This document shows, piece after piece, positions 1 to 15,924 of a DNA stretch of 64,000 nucleotides. The DNA is from Amorphochlora amoebiformis. Taxonomy: Eukaryota > Cercozoa > Chlorarachniophyceae. The DNA lies in NCBI GenBank assembly GCA_054601695.1, contig BAAHQB010000299.1:62001-126000 (forward strand). Reading direction: 5' to 3'. The translations under genes were made by a program, and so were the position numbers. The notes beneath the pieces were generated by a model that saw only the letters and a program-made list of their open reading frames with translations, had not been told where the DNA came from and searched no databases. How positions within the stretch are numbered: position 1 is the first letter of the stretch; every line of letters starts with the position of its first letter.

Positions 1-620
<620 letters not shown>

Positions 621-898
621 TGTATGTGAATAAATATACACTAGACACATGCATACACTCTTCCGGTTTCCCCTCTAAATCCCCTCTCTGCAATTTTCCG
701 TGCGAATAGTATTGAAAGAAAGAAATCTTAAAGCGAGAGAAAGAGAGGAGAGCGAGAAGGGAGAGACTAGAGGAGGAGAGATGGAATTGGGGAGAAGACA
801 GGGAAAGACGGACGACGCAGAGCACAGAGGAAGCAGACGAAGGGGGGAGGGTGAGATATGCAGGGTGATTAGATATGAGCTTTGTATTACTAACCTAC
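621..898. other. Unique downstream flank of the HA gene, no gene seen
   Basis: Ordinary-composition sequence, purine-rich on the plus strand from about 715 to 860 (GAGA-type runs). It lies directly 3' of the minus-strand HA gene and probably holds its 3' UTR. I see no splice-bounded coding exon. Confidence 0.5.
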
Positions 899-1796
899 TT
901 AATGGTTCGAGCCTGCCGGTCCATCAAATTCAAATCCCAAATCCTTTAACATAGCCTTTCTCTTTTCTGGTAGCACTCCACCCTTGGCGAGCTCCCGTTG
1001 GATATGCGTCCAATGCATGAGATGAACATTAGCAAGCGAGGATATTGGGGATATCTGCAACGTACCGTAGGTTTGGGCATATTCCTTCAGTTGAGCGTAC
1101 ATTTGCAGCCATTCAGCCTGAGCATGAGACGTTTACAAAAAATAAAGGATAGATTTACGTGCGGTCCTTCAGATAGGTACAAGCATCGACCTGATCGTCG
1201 AAATAGTCGCTCTTCCATCGAAATCCAATAGCGTCGAGTTCGGCCTTCTGGACGCGATCTAACGAACCCTTCGCCAGAGCTAGCCTCTGTTCCTAAGCAC
1301 ATTGAAAGTAAAGTTATTCATCTCCAAGTTTGCCCTTGTTAGACACCTTGGCCCAAGCTACGAGGGACAGATCATCATCATCCCTATATCCAATTGCGCA
1401 ATCGCCATACTTGCGCTCGTATGCCCTCAGCAGCTCCAGGTTAGCATACCTGGTTTTGGAATATGGGAATGAGTAGTTGAGTCATCCAAGCGAACTCATT
1501 TACCACTTCTGTCCGGCAATTGTATCAGTGTTCCTGAACTTCCTCCAAGATTCTTCGATGTCTACGTTCTCGCCAGTGCTGGAATAGGCAGCCAAGAACC
1601 TCCGCCTTCTCTCTTGACCCCGTCTGTCTCTCGTCAAAGCCGAATTTCTTAAAGATGAGAGCACATCGATGCTTGTTCTCACAGAAACAGTGCCTATCCT
1701 ATATGCAGGGGCTGATCCCTCACGTAGACGTACCAGAGAAGCCTCAGCAAGAAGGATGAAGGGAGCGAAAGCCACGATGGTACGTCGTGACCCCAT
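899..1796 (-). CDS. Helicase-associated (HA) domain protein, two HA units
   Basis: Four exons on the minus strand: 1796-1504, 1449-1347, 1292-1191, 1117-899 (238 aa), with GT-AG introns of 54, 54 and 73 nt and phases that close exactly. Two HA units follow each other. The first runs from a Trp made across intron 1 through LELLRAYERKYGD, AWAKEQRLALAKGSL and LDAIGFRW. The second reads WLQMYAQLKEYAQTYG, HWTHIQRELAKGG and LKDLGFEFDG. This matches the HA family pattern (W..L..Y...G, W...QR....G.L, L..GF.W), which is abundant in stramenopile and other algal genomes. No helicase domain is attached. The N-terminus (MGSRRTIVAFAPFILLAEAS) resembles a signal peptide and is followed by a basic stretch, so export or organelle targeting is possible. 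The ATG at 1796 is the only in-frame ATG before the domain. Function unknown; nucleic-acid binding is inferred. Confidence 0.8.
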
Positions 1797-2247
1797 TCCA
1801 GGCCGAAAAACTAGAACTTTGCATGCCACGTGTGTTCATTTTTGTGGATATATATATATATATACATATATACATATATATATGTATGTATGTATATATA
1901 TATCCCATATCAAGATATGAAATATCGATATCTAGCTCGAACAGGGCAAGCTCTCCTAGAATCGTGAAGCCCCTTCCGTGTCTGCTAAATGCGGACCCTC
2001 CACGTTCGTGTTTTTGATCAATACTACGAATATATTATTTTCCATCGAACGGGTTTTACTGTAGTTAGAATACTTACGCTTTTGGAGCGATATAACAGCT
2101 CAGAACATTAAGTACACGAAAGAATGCATATCCAACCTCGCACATCATTTTTCATTTTGTTTTCATGTTTCTATTGGCCATTTCCCTTCACGCATAACCA
2201 ATTGAACCATCACTGTGAAGCTCTAAGAGTACAATTGTCGTTTATAG
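1797..2247. promoter_or_regulatory. Divergent intergenic region, HA gene / fucosyltransferase
   Basis: Lies between the HA start codon (minus) and the first recognisable fucosyltransferase exon (plus). It has a short (TA)n run at about 1850-1900, then unique sequence. A 5' exon of the fucosyltransferase must lie in here or in the following repeats, because the exon at 2248 begins right after an acceptor (tttatag) and no ATG opens that frame. I could not identify it. Promoter function is inferred from gene orientation only. Confidence 0.4.
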
Positions 2248-2974
2248 GTGGTTGTCGGTACCTTCCTGGTGGTGTTTTTCTTGAATATCTATTCGGAGAC
2301 CGAACGCCTTGATTCCCTCGACGGCGGTCGAAATGATAGAGCGGAGGGGGGACAGCTTTCCAACGCACTATTATACCTCAAATCAACGGGTGTAGTGCGG
2401 ATTGGGAGTGCAGACAATTCAGATTTACCACACAAGCTTAAAAAAAGTGAGTTCGCCACACGGAAGCTAGTGGGAAGTTCCAGCTCGTCACAAGAGGCAG
2501 AGACCCCAAAAGCAGACTGGGTCAAGTTCAAAGATGTCGATGCACATCCAGGCAACGACTTGCAGTTCGTATCGTCTATGGGAGGCCCAGAGGTACTGCT
2601 CGCGGCAGTTGACGATATGATTAATTATTTCTGTCCTCAGGCCCCTGGATGCAAGTCCCAGTGCGAAGCAGCACCAAGGTTGAAAGTTCGACATGTTGCT
2701 ACCTTACGTTTCTCCAACAATCATCCGAAGACCGTCGAATATATCATCTATGTTTTGATCCAGGTGTACAGGATTCGCTCTTTGGCAGGGAGGCTGCTAT
2801 CTCAAGTCAGGGGTGAGAGCAAACATCCTACGAGTGGGTGGCCTCTAGTTTCATTATTTACGCGTTCTACTTCACATGTACCTATACTTGGCAAACTTCA
2901 GATCGACCTTATTCAAAACCACGTCAAAGCCCCCGGAGTAGTGCTGTTTGTCAACAAAGTGTACATATATATAT

Positions 2975-3010
<36 letters not shown>

Positions 3011-3276
3011 GTATATATATATAATATATATATATATTATATACATTTTGTAAATATAATATATCTTTGTATTATATACGTGAGGGAATACTAAATATAC
3101 ATATTTATTAAATACATTTAGGTATTATATATCTATCGTACATATGTATAATATATATATATATATATATATGTATGTTATATATATATATATATATATA
3201 CATACATATATACGTATGTTTTGAATTATGTAAAAGTTACAATATATGCAAATATTACGCATATAATACACATATG

Positions 3277-3319
<43 letters not shown>

Positions 3320-3972
3320 TATATATATATCGTAAATATGTATATATATATATATTATATATATGTATATATATACGTATATTTTAAATTATACAATAGA
3401 AAAGTTACAATATATGCAAATATATATATATATATATAAGCGTAGCACACACGCATATATATATATATATATATATCAGCTGATCCCTATGTCGATAAAT
3501 GCTCCAATGTATTCAATACAGCTCAGTTTCCCAGAACACAAATGAACTCTGTCCTTAAGCTTGTTTTCCGTCAGGTTCGGTGTAAGGGAGGGGCTCAGAG
3601 TGTTCACGAGGCAGAAACCACAACACTTGTACACGATACTTCACCACGCGCGCTAGCCAGCGATTCTTCAGTAAGCGAGAACGGATCCGAAAGCTCAAAC
3701 CTTGGTCAGAAATTAGGCCGGTCTATATGGCAGCGGCTGACAGCAATAGGCAGTGGAATGGGTCATAGTGGAAAGGATAGCACCACCAAGAGTACAATGG
3801 ACGCCTCCTTGGGGTCAGGTTCAACAGTGGGCCTTAGGACGGGTGGGAAAACTGTGAGGATGGGAAAGCCCATGCCGATGCCGACGTTCTCAAAGGTAGC
3901 CTTACCTGTATTTTTTTTGTAAATCTGTAATATAATATCATATATTTACTGGGACATGCTGTAATATATGTA

Positions 3973-4045
<73 letters not shown>

Positions 4046-4376
4046 TATATTTATATATATATATTATATATATGTGTTATATATATATATATATATATAT
4101 ATGTGCATATATATATATACATATGAATACATACATGTCTATACACACATATGTACATGTATGTATGACATGTATTCATTTACATACACATATATATATA
4201 TATATATATAACATACATGTAAACATATATATACATAAATATAAACACACACACATATATATATATATGTATATATTATACATACATATACATATGTGTG
4301 TGTATTATACATATGGTATGCATATTCACACGATGTAATATGGTATGCATATTCACACGATGTAATATGTTTGTAT

Positions 4377-4409
<33 letters not shown>

Positions 4410-4421
4410 CACACATGTATT

Positions 4422-4454
<33 letters not shown>

Positions 4455-6711
4455 GAGTATGTACGTGTGTATAAGTAATGTAGATAGATTAATACGTATT
4501 ATAATATACATGAATATAGTACATATATATATATATATATATATATATTATGTACGTACGTAGATTGTATATGTGCACACAAACATGATTTTGATTTACA
4601 CGTATATAATACAAATAAAAATATATCATATGTATATATATTCATATAAATATATATATATATATGAGCCTGATATAGAATTACTAAAAATTACAAATAT
4701 ACAAACATACGTGTACGTTTGCAATTGTACTAATATGCATATATTCACATAGGTGTTTTCATAAAGCATTTAAATATATTTATATATATTTGAACCTTTT
4801 ATTTATTTTATGCATGCATTATTTTGTACATAATACATATTTATTTGGTAGTACATACCTCTTGAATACCACATACCAACCAGGATGAGTCGACCTGGAC
4901 GGTGAGCCTTTCCGTGTCCCTATCCCTTGCACTCATGAATGAAAAAGACCACTACGATTACGCGAGGCACCTGATAGGCGAAGGTGCTACGTCAAACTTA
5001 GTGTTATATATACATGTTAAATGCAATATGCATACATATATATATATATATATATATATGTATACATATATATATATATATATATTTGTATTTGTATAGA
5101 ATTTTAATAGTATACGTAAATATATACACACATATATATATATATATATGTTTTAGTGTGTGTGCATGTGTTTTGATGCATACCCTTCTAATTTTAATCC
5201 CCAATTTCAACCCTAACCACAGCCCTGAATGATCCTACAGTATGCATAAATATACACATGGAATATCTAAATTTTCTTAAATCTTCAAGATTTTGCTTAA
5301 ATTCTTGCGTGGTATGTGTGTAACAAACATATATAATATATATATATATATAAATATATACATGCATATCAAATAAATATATAAATATAATAAATACATA
5401 AAAATATATAAATGTATATATACATATATATATATGCATATATACATATATATATATATACATGTAAACTGTATACATAAATATATATGTATATGTTCAT
5501 ATATATGTCTCTCTCTCTCTCTCTCTATTTCTATATATATATATGGTGTGTGTGTGTGTGTATGTACATATATACATATTATATATATATATATATATAT
5601 ATAGATATGTATATGTATATATTACATATATACATATATATATATATATGTCTACGTACTAAATGCACTATTTAGATCTAAAATCCATGGATATACTAGT
5701 TTGCGCGATATCATATATATAGTATATATATATATATACACATATATATAATATACATATATATATACTATATGTATACATACATATATATATATATATT
5801 ATTACATATATAAATATATATATATATACATATATATGTGTATATGTTTCTACAACATATATATATATACATATATATTTATGTATATATGTATGTTATA
5901 TTATTATGAATATAAATATTTTAATAACATGTATACGTATAAATACATGCATCTACATAAATATCGATAAATCTATATATCGATATATATATATATAATG
6001 TATTTATTTTATATCTATATAAAACAATACAAATGTTTATATCTTTATAGCACTCAAACCCTGGACACTATCGGAGGGGAGCAGCGCATGCTTCGACAAC
6101 CACAGGGATTTCCGCAAAGATCCGGTCGAAACTATATTTAGGCTTAGAGCAAGTTAGGTTAGCGAGGGCTGTGCATAGTGAGTAGGAGTAGGAGGGAAAT
6201 AAATTCTGACAGGCTTGAATATTAAGAATGAACTCATAAGTGTCCTATACAAACGTATTTTATATGTATATATTTTCTTCATATGTGTATGTATATATAT
6301 ATATATATATATATTAATATATATATAAAGAAATCATCCGTTCAGGTGGAATTGCAGGATAGAGTGGCTTCTGGGGTAAAAGGCAAGGTAGAGTTGATTT
6401 TCGGCAATTCTCCCTAACATCTCCGATGTCCTTGATACCTCAACTTTTGTATGTTTACAAATAGGGACATGTATATGTATATCTATATGTATGTGTGTGT
6501 ATATATATAATATACATATGTATGTGTATACATGTTTACATACAAATTTACGTAGGAGTGTTTTTATATTTTTAGAAATATTATGTATAAATATATATGC
6601 ACGTATGCTTGTGCGTGTATGTGTATATGTAAATATATGTATATGTATGTGTATATGTATATATATATATGTATATGCACATATCTATTAGATATTATAT
6701 ATATTTATACG

Positions 6712-6744
<33 letters not shown>

Positions 6745-6800
6745 ATGTGTGTATTATTTATATGTATTATGTTTTTATATACATATATTATATGTATGTA

Positions 6801-6831
<31 letters not shown>

Positions 6832-7609
6832 CTGCGTTCACAATATATAGATATATAAATATATGTATATACATATTAAAAAAATATATGTACATATACA
6901 TATGTAAATATGTAATAATGTATACATGTATATATATATATACATATAATGTATACATATGTAATAAATATTGTGTGTATAATTATACACATGCATACAT
7001 TACATAGACATAAGTGTACACACATAAATTTTTTATATGTGTATACAAATATTTACATGTATGTATGTATATGTGTATGTGTATATATATATTATATATG
7101 TGTGTATAAGTGTATATATATATATATACATATGCTACATATGTACATGTGTATAGGTATGCGTATATCTTTATGTATATATATGTATATATGTATATAT
7201 ATATATATATATATATGTATACATATATTATATATATATATATACATATGTGTATATATATTATATATGTGTGTGTTGGATGATATACGAGTGTATATTA
7301 TATATGTGTATATATATATATGTATATTTAGGTATAATATATATATAGTTATATTATATACATATATATATATATATGTGTGTGTGTATGTGTAAAGTAT
7401 ATGCATCAAGAAATGTATATTTGTATGTATTTTCTCAGCATACCCAGGAGTGCGACATCAAATGCACCTACACGGTACTTATTTTTATGTTATTAGTAGT
7501 ATTAAATTAACCATTGTTATCCTTTTTTGTTTGTTATTAATATTATTACCAATATTAGTAATAAATAATATTATTATTATTACTTGATAAAATAATACAT
7601 CATATGTAG

Positions 7610-7662
<53 letters not shown>

Positions 7663-8240
7663 ATATTATATATATATATATATATTACGTACATATATAT
7701 GTGTGTATGTATGTATATATGTGTATATATAAATATATATCTACTACATATTTATGTGTGGTATAAAATTTGTGCACACACATTATCCACATATATAAAA
7801 ACAAAACATAGTGATGCATATGTATGTAAATGTGCATCGATCTTCATGAATACATGTAATATGTCCAGAACAGAGCTGCGCGTGACAGCAGCGGCTCGTG
7901 CACTCGTACGAGCTCCTCCTCCATGGAAAACGTTAACGTCAGGGTAAATATAATATGCATTGTATACATAACTATACTTTGCTATATATCTATACATATA
8001 TATATATATATATATAATATGTATATATATATATATATAATATATATATATATATGTATATATGTATATGTGGTGTGTGTGTATGTATATATGCACGCAT
8101 ATACATGTGTGTATATGTATGTTGTCTGTGCTTGTGTATCAGTGTATTATATATTAAATATATATAAATATATATGTGTGTACAATATATATATATATAT
8201 ACATACACATACATGTATGCATGTATTTTCATTTTTACAA

Positions 8241-8277
<37 letters not shown>

Positions 8278-8296
8278 GTATGTATTTTTATTTTAC

Positions 8297-8343
<47 letters not shown>

Positions 8344-8573
8344 GTATATATACATAATGTCAATTTGTATCTGTGCGATGTACTACAAATACATAGACCG
8401 GAGGAGAATTTGACTTGTACGGCAACACACGCCTCACCTCTGTTGTGCCTGTTCCGTACTCCGACTGGTAACAAATCTAAAAGTATATATATATTTTTAT
8501 ATATTATATATTATATATATATATATATATGTATATATCAAAATGTATATATTCAATATTTCTATATATAGAC

Positions 8574-8604
<31 letters not shown>

Positions 8605-8684
8605 TATATACATATATGCACGTATATATATATATATATATATATATATACGTGTAGATGTATATGTATACATGATATACATGT

Positions 8685-8715
<31 letters not shown>

Positions 8716-8908
8716 AATATATATAAATGTTGGCACAAAGACAAGGGGGTCCCCAATTAAGGGTCCGGTCCCCTGATTCTATATGTATATAATAGATATA
8801 CGTATTTAAAATATGTAGAAATATATCTATATGTAAGGTATATATTACTAGTATAATTATTATTTTCGTTGCTTTTTCCCCACAATGTTTATGCATATAT
8901 ATATACAT

Positions 8909-8955
<47 letters not shown>

Positions 8956-9179
8956 ATAACATAAACATGCATGAATTATATGTGCAAATATTATGTATAT
9001 GTAATGTGTAAACGTGTATATATATATATATATACATATATGCATATATATATATATACATGTATAAATATATTTATACATATAAATATGCATATGCTAT
9101 CTAAAAATGCATAGGTTTGCTTTCGGGTTCAATGAGCCCCTCGAGTGGCCAAAGACCGCTGACGCCCTGGCTGCAGCGT

Positions 9180-9223
<44 letters not shown>

Positions 9224-9447
9224 ATATATATATATTATATATATATATATATATTATATATATAATATCACATATACATAGATATAAAATATAAATATAC
9301 ACACATTTTACATGTATATATACATATATATATATATATATGTAATATATATAATATATATATAGATATATGTATATATACACATATTTATATATATATA
9401 TATATATACTTGGCATATATTTACATGTGTACGCAAGATGTATATGT

Positions 9448-9490
<43 letters not shown>

Positions 9491-9508
9491 AATTTATGTG
9501 TGAATGTA

Positions 9509-9542
<34 letters not shown>

Positions 9543-9982
9543 GTACGCAGATACATATCAAACTGTGGGTTTCCAAAGCGGAACAAGGCTGTGGAAGACC
9601 TTCCAAAATATGGGGTACAAAAGATAGGGCATTCAATATGTATTTGTACATAAATAAATATATAGATATATATATATATATTATATTACTACATTTATAT
9701 ACATAAATTTATGTATCAATAAAACAATTTATTTGTATCAATATGCATTGTACATTACATATATAATATACATATATATATATATATATATGTATGTAAA
9801 CATATATATATATATATATATCTCCCAACAAAAAAGCGAAGAATCTTGCCTGCGAACTAATAATTACATGTACATTTTTACATGCATAAATACGTATGTA
9901 TGTATACAAGTATATGTACCTACGTGTACATAAAATAAACTTGTATTATTATGTAAATGTATATATTTACATATATGCATAA

Positions 9983-10036
<54 letters not shown>

Positions 10037-10051
10037 TTTTATATATACATC

Positions 10052-10093
<42 letters not shown>

Positions 10094-10343
10094 ATGTGTG
10101 TGTGTGTGTTTAGCGCATTATATACATATACATAGCCTAAATATTTTCATATGTGTCCTTCATACATATATAAATAAATATAATATTTATACACATACAT
10201 ATACATACGCACATACATACATACATATACATATATGTGTGTGTGTTGCATCGACAGGTAAAAGTATTTTCATATGGCAACTGTGTGCACAACCGTGACG
10301 AGAGCCAAGAACCAAAGGCATCTATATAAATAGATAGTATGTG

Positions 10344-10382
<39 letters not shown>

Positions 10383-10420
10383 TATAATATATATATATAT
10401 ATATATAATTCATATATATA

Positions 10421-10451
<31 letters not shown>

Positions 10452-10484
10452 GCGCATAATGTATATTTACATACATTGATGTGT

Positions 10485-10524
<40 letters not shown>

Positions 10525-10800
10525 ATATGTATTATATTTATAAAATGTATATACAAAAAGAGTGTATATGTATGTTGTATGTATAAATATACACATGGTG
10601 ATATTTGTGTATGCCCTATATTCATATATAATTATTGTATATGTGAAATATATAACATATATACATATAGTACATGTATGTATGATATAATCTGTATGAA
10701 AATTACATTATATTATATATATACATATATGTATATATATGTATGTGTGTGTGTGTATTATATTCATGTATATATACATAAATATATTTATATACATATG

Positions 10801-10849
<49 letters not shown>

Positions 10850-10896
10850 CATATGTATATTTATATATCTATACTCGTATATACACATATACATAG

Positions 10897-10936
<40 letters not shown>

Positions 10937-11438
10937 ACATATACATATATATATATGTATATATGTATCCATATAAATATATATGTATGTATATATTGTA
11001 TATATTACACATACGCATCTTCAACAAATATACTTGCATAAAAATGAAGGTCGCGAAAAACAACCAAAGAGGCGCCCGCAAGATCAACAATCTGAAACGT
11101 TTTAAGTTTTCCCTTGCTTTCGAGAACTCCGAGACACCGGACTATATCACGGAGAAGTTCTTTGGATCCCTCGTTGCGGTAAGAGTGTTCATCTACATAT
11201 GTGTATGTACATCTTGTATACATGAAAGCAAAAACATATATATATTTCTATATGTACGTGAAAATTTATATTGAGATCTTGATAGAGATGAGAAGGCGAA
11301 GAGAGAAAGGGAAACGGAAAGGTAAGATAGAGAGAAAGGGATTTCACAAGAAACTGAGTCGAGGGACTGAGAATATGCAATATGTGTATGAATAATATAC
11401 ATATATATTATATATGTATATATATATATACATACATG

Positions 11439-11470
<32 letters not shown>

Positions 11471-11517
11471 TATATGTATATGATTAAAAGATATCTAAAT
11501 CTATGTATGTGTACCGC

Positions 11518-11558
<41 letters not shown>

Positions 11559-11892
11559 CATAGAAATATATATATATATATAAATATATATATATATTTA
11601 TTTATTTATTAATGTGTATCAGATGTATACACCAATATGCATATTAGTATGCGTGTATACATATATACATGTCTGATATATGTAATTTCCTTTGACATGT
11701 GCTTGTAAAAGCTGGTTGTATCAGGTACACGTAAAGGTACAAAATGGATCCCTATATTTTAGGGCACGATTCCTGTTGTGATCGGTGCACCCAACGCCAA
11801 GTTCTTTGCTCCATCTAGACATTCCTTCTTACATTGGGTGGGTTCTTCCTTGATATTATATATGTATAAATATATTATATATATATATATAT

Positions 11893-11960
<68 letters not shown>

Positions 11961-12112
11961 GTATTTATATTTAAACTTTATTTTTCTGTATACATGTATA
12001 TAAGTGTATATACAATATATGTGCATATATATATACATATATATATATATATATGTAACTAGATGTACAAATAAATAGATGAAGATAACGTTGTATGTAT
12101 ATATATTTATAC

Positions 12113-12144
<32 letters not shown>

Positions 12145-12446
12145 GTATGTATACATGCATATATGGTTGTATCAATACATAATATTATATATATATATAA
12201 TTATAATTATACATATATATATATAATATATATATATATATATAATATATATATATATTATACATACTTTGAATGCATAATATATATCTATAGAAATATA
12301 TCATTAAATAGATTTCTATTCATGTACATATGTTTATTATATATGTATATGTATATATGTATGTATATATATATATATATATATATATGCTTAATATATG
12401 TATATATACATATATATTAATAAGATAAAGATATACGGACATATAA

Positions 12447-12483
<37 letters not shown>

Positions 12484-12607
12484 GTATGTATAGTACACAC
12501 ACACATATATATATACATATATATTGTATGCTATGTATCCAAATATATATAAATAATATATATGTAATATATATATATATATATTGTGAGTGCACATATA
12601 TTACATA

Positions 12608-12690
<83 letters not shown>

Positions 12691-12839
12691 GTACGTATAT
12701 ATATATATATATTATGTACGTATATATATATATATATATATAATAAATATAATACATGTATACATACCTGTGGGTTTGATATATATAATAAATATAATAC
12801 ATGTATACATACCTGTGGGTTTGTTAATATATATATATA

Positions 12840-12882
<43 letters not shown>

Positions 12883-12892
12883 TGTATCTATA

Positions 12893-12923
<31 letters not shown>

Positions 12924-12989
12924 CTTCTCCCATATATATATATATATATATTATACACATATATATATACACACATATATATAACGTAC

Positions 12990-13047
<58 letters not shown>

Positions 13048-13860
13048 ATGTATGTATATATATATATATATATATAATATAACGCACGTACATACGTATA
13101 TTTATATATCTTTATATACATACGACAAAATCTATGTTTATTATATATTTTTATGTATCTTAATATATATAATATATATATATATATATACATATACACA
13201 TATATGTATGTATATACACATACATAATATCCATATACAGAAGTATGATTAATGCATATTATCGACAATAGAACGATTTCAAAGACACCGAAGCCCTCGC
13301 CAAGCACATGAAATACCTCGACTCCAACGACACCGCCTGGCTTGGTATCGATCACACCATCATAAAAACCCATTGACCCACTACTCTGCCCCTACTTTAA
13401 TTTTACTCTACTCAGCTGCCCCAGCCTATCTAGCCTCTCCCCATCTCGCTGTTACTCAACCCTCTCGTCTACCTTTCTCTCTCCCTCTCTCCCCCAGCTC
13501 GTTTTCTTGCTCTTGCCCTCTCTCTACCCTTCAGGCGGAATTTGTCAAGAATATATATTATCTCTTGCGAGTTCTGAGGCGAGGAGATCTTACGCTGTTT
13601 TTCTTTAGAATGTTTCGGAGTTTTGATTGATTTTTTTTGTGGGTTATGTGTTGGGTTGCGTATGTGCGTGCTTGAATTTTTCCTTATTTAGAGTACATGG
13701 AGTGGAAGAAGGAGGGATATTCGGATGACTTTAAGGCTATTGTTGATCTCACTGCCACACATTCGCTGTGTCGACGGTAAGTGCGATGTGTGTGTGTTTG
13801 ATGGGTTTATACATGTATTTAATACATGTTTTAGGGTATATATGTACGTGTGCTATAATC

Positions 13861-13921
<61 letters not shown>

Positions 13922-13934
13922 TTTATATTGTATA

Positions 13935-13980
<46 letters not shown>

Positions 13981-14173
13981 TATAACATATATATATATAT
14001 ATATATATCTAATATATATGTATATATAAATACATATGTATATGTGGCGCACATCTGCAGATATAACATAATTTAATAGTTGGGTACATGTGTTTGTACA
14101 GAAAATATATACGTATTTACTAATATTCATGTAATGTATCTAATACAAATGTAACCAGTACATACACGTGTAC

Positions 14174-14252
<79 letters not shown>

Positions 14253-14293
14253 TATATATATATGTGTGTGTATGTATGTATCTATATGTAAAC

Positions 14294-14335
<42 letters not shown>

Positions 14336-15112
14336 ATATACGTGTGTGTATATATGATATATATATATACATATTCATACACACAAATATATTACTTCTA
14401 CCCACACGCACACACACACACACACATCTAGACGTATGCGTTTGGGAGTATGTACATCTCATAGACGTGCTTGGAAACACTTAGATGCATCATGGTTGGC
14501 GACCAGACGCACCGGTTTAAGATTCCCGACCCTATCACAGTAAGCAAGGTAACAACTTAAATCGTTCAAACATTTCAAAAAGACGAACGATTTTGAAATA
14601 ACTTTTCAAACAGACGGGCAATTTTGAAATAACTTTAGCTCTCTCAACCCTGTCTTTGGTTTCTCCCTCTCACTTCTCTCTCTCCTTCCCTCTCTCTTTG
14701 TCTCTCCCTCTCTCTCTCTTTCTCTCTCTTTCTCTCTCCCTAAGCCTGTCTCTCAACCTCTCTCTGTTTGTTCTATTTCTGCAACGAATAAACATATATA
14801 CGAACGATCGAATAGATATCTCTCTTCTCTCTGTTTCTTTATTCTCTCTTCTCTCTACTCTCTCTCTAATATTCTCTCTGCCTCTCTCTCTAACTTCTCT
14901 ATGTTACACTACGGTACACGTGAGAATATTTTATAAATATATATATATGATATATTTATATATATATATTATATATATATATTATGAACATGTATCTACG
15001 TACATATATACATATATACATATAGTCATATGTAATACTAGAATACAGATAAATATTATAGTCGTTTTTCTGAATATGTCTAGAAGTTGTTTTTCTGAAT
15101 ATATTTAGAAAG

Positions 15113-15163
<51 letters not shown>

Positions 15164-15825
15164 ATATATGTGTGTGTATATATACATATATATATACAAT
15201 ATATATATATATATGAATATATATTTACATATATATATAGATATATGTAATATATATTATAATGCATGTTTTTATGCTTACATATGAGAACATAGAATAT
15301 ATCATATATACACATATATATATATATAAATACAAATATTATTTATGCATATGTATATGTGTAGAAATTTACTTTTTACATATGTATATATATATATATA
15401 TATATATAATATCTATATATATATATATATACAATTTGTACATATATAAATATATATATATATATAGATGTATATTATACATTGAATGTCTACATATATA
15501 CGAAACATCTCTCTCATATAATTCCCTCTCTCCTTCTCTCCCTCTCTCCCCATACTTCATTATATACATTGATATGCATAACTACATTCAAACATACATA
15601 TTCAGGTAAAGGGACCTGGTTCGACCCGGAAGACTATATTCGTTCGAGAAAGGGGCAACTTCTACTATCATCAGCTCGACCTGGAAGGAAATGCCGTCTC
15701 TATGGAAGGGGTACCATTCGACACTCTCTTGCTCTTCTCACTCTCGATTGAATCTCTCTCTCGCTCTCTATTCTCTAAATACATACATATACCTTACATA
15801 CATATACATATTTTTATACATATAC

Positions 15826-15865
<40 letters not shown>

Positions 15866-15893
15866 TTATATATATATATATATATATATATAG

Positions 15894-15924
<31 letters not shown>

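Noticed and set aside
2248-2256. Start of the fucosyltransferase at 2248
   Set aside because: The codon is GTG directly after an acceptor-like tttatag, so this is an internal exon border, not a start. The same applies to 1829 (GTG) and 22180 (TTG); ATG starts at 1796 and 22057 were used instead.
2589-2640. Possible 48-nt intron in the fucosyltransferase N-terminal exon (GAG|GTACTG .. TGTCCTCAG|GCC)
   Set aside because: Good borders and in-frame length, but the region is weakly conserved in the family and it reads through equally well. Undecidable from sequence.
8735-8785. GC-rich block with GGGGGTCCCCAATTAAGGGTCCGGTCCCC as a possible exon of the fucosyltransferase
   Set aside because: The exons on either side (8397-8467 and 9115-9177) join directly, forming the Trp of PYSDW, so nothing is missing between them.
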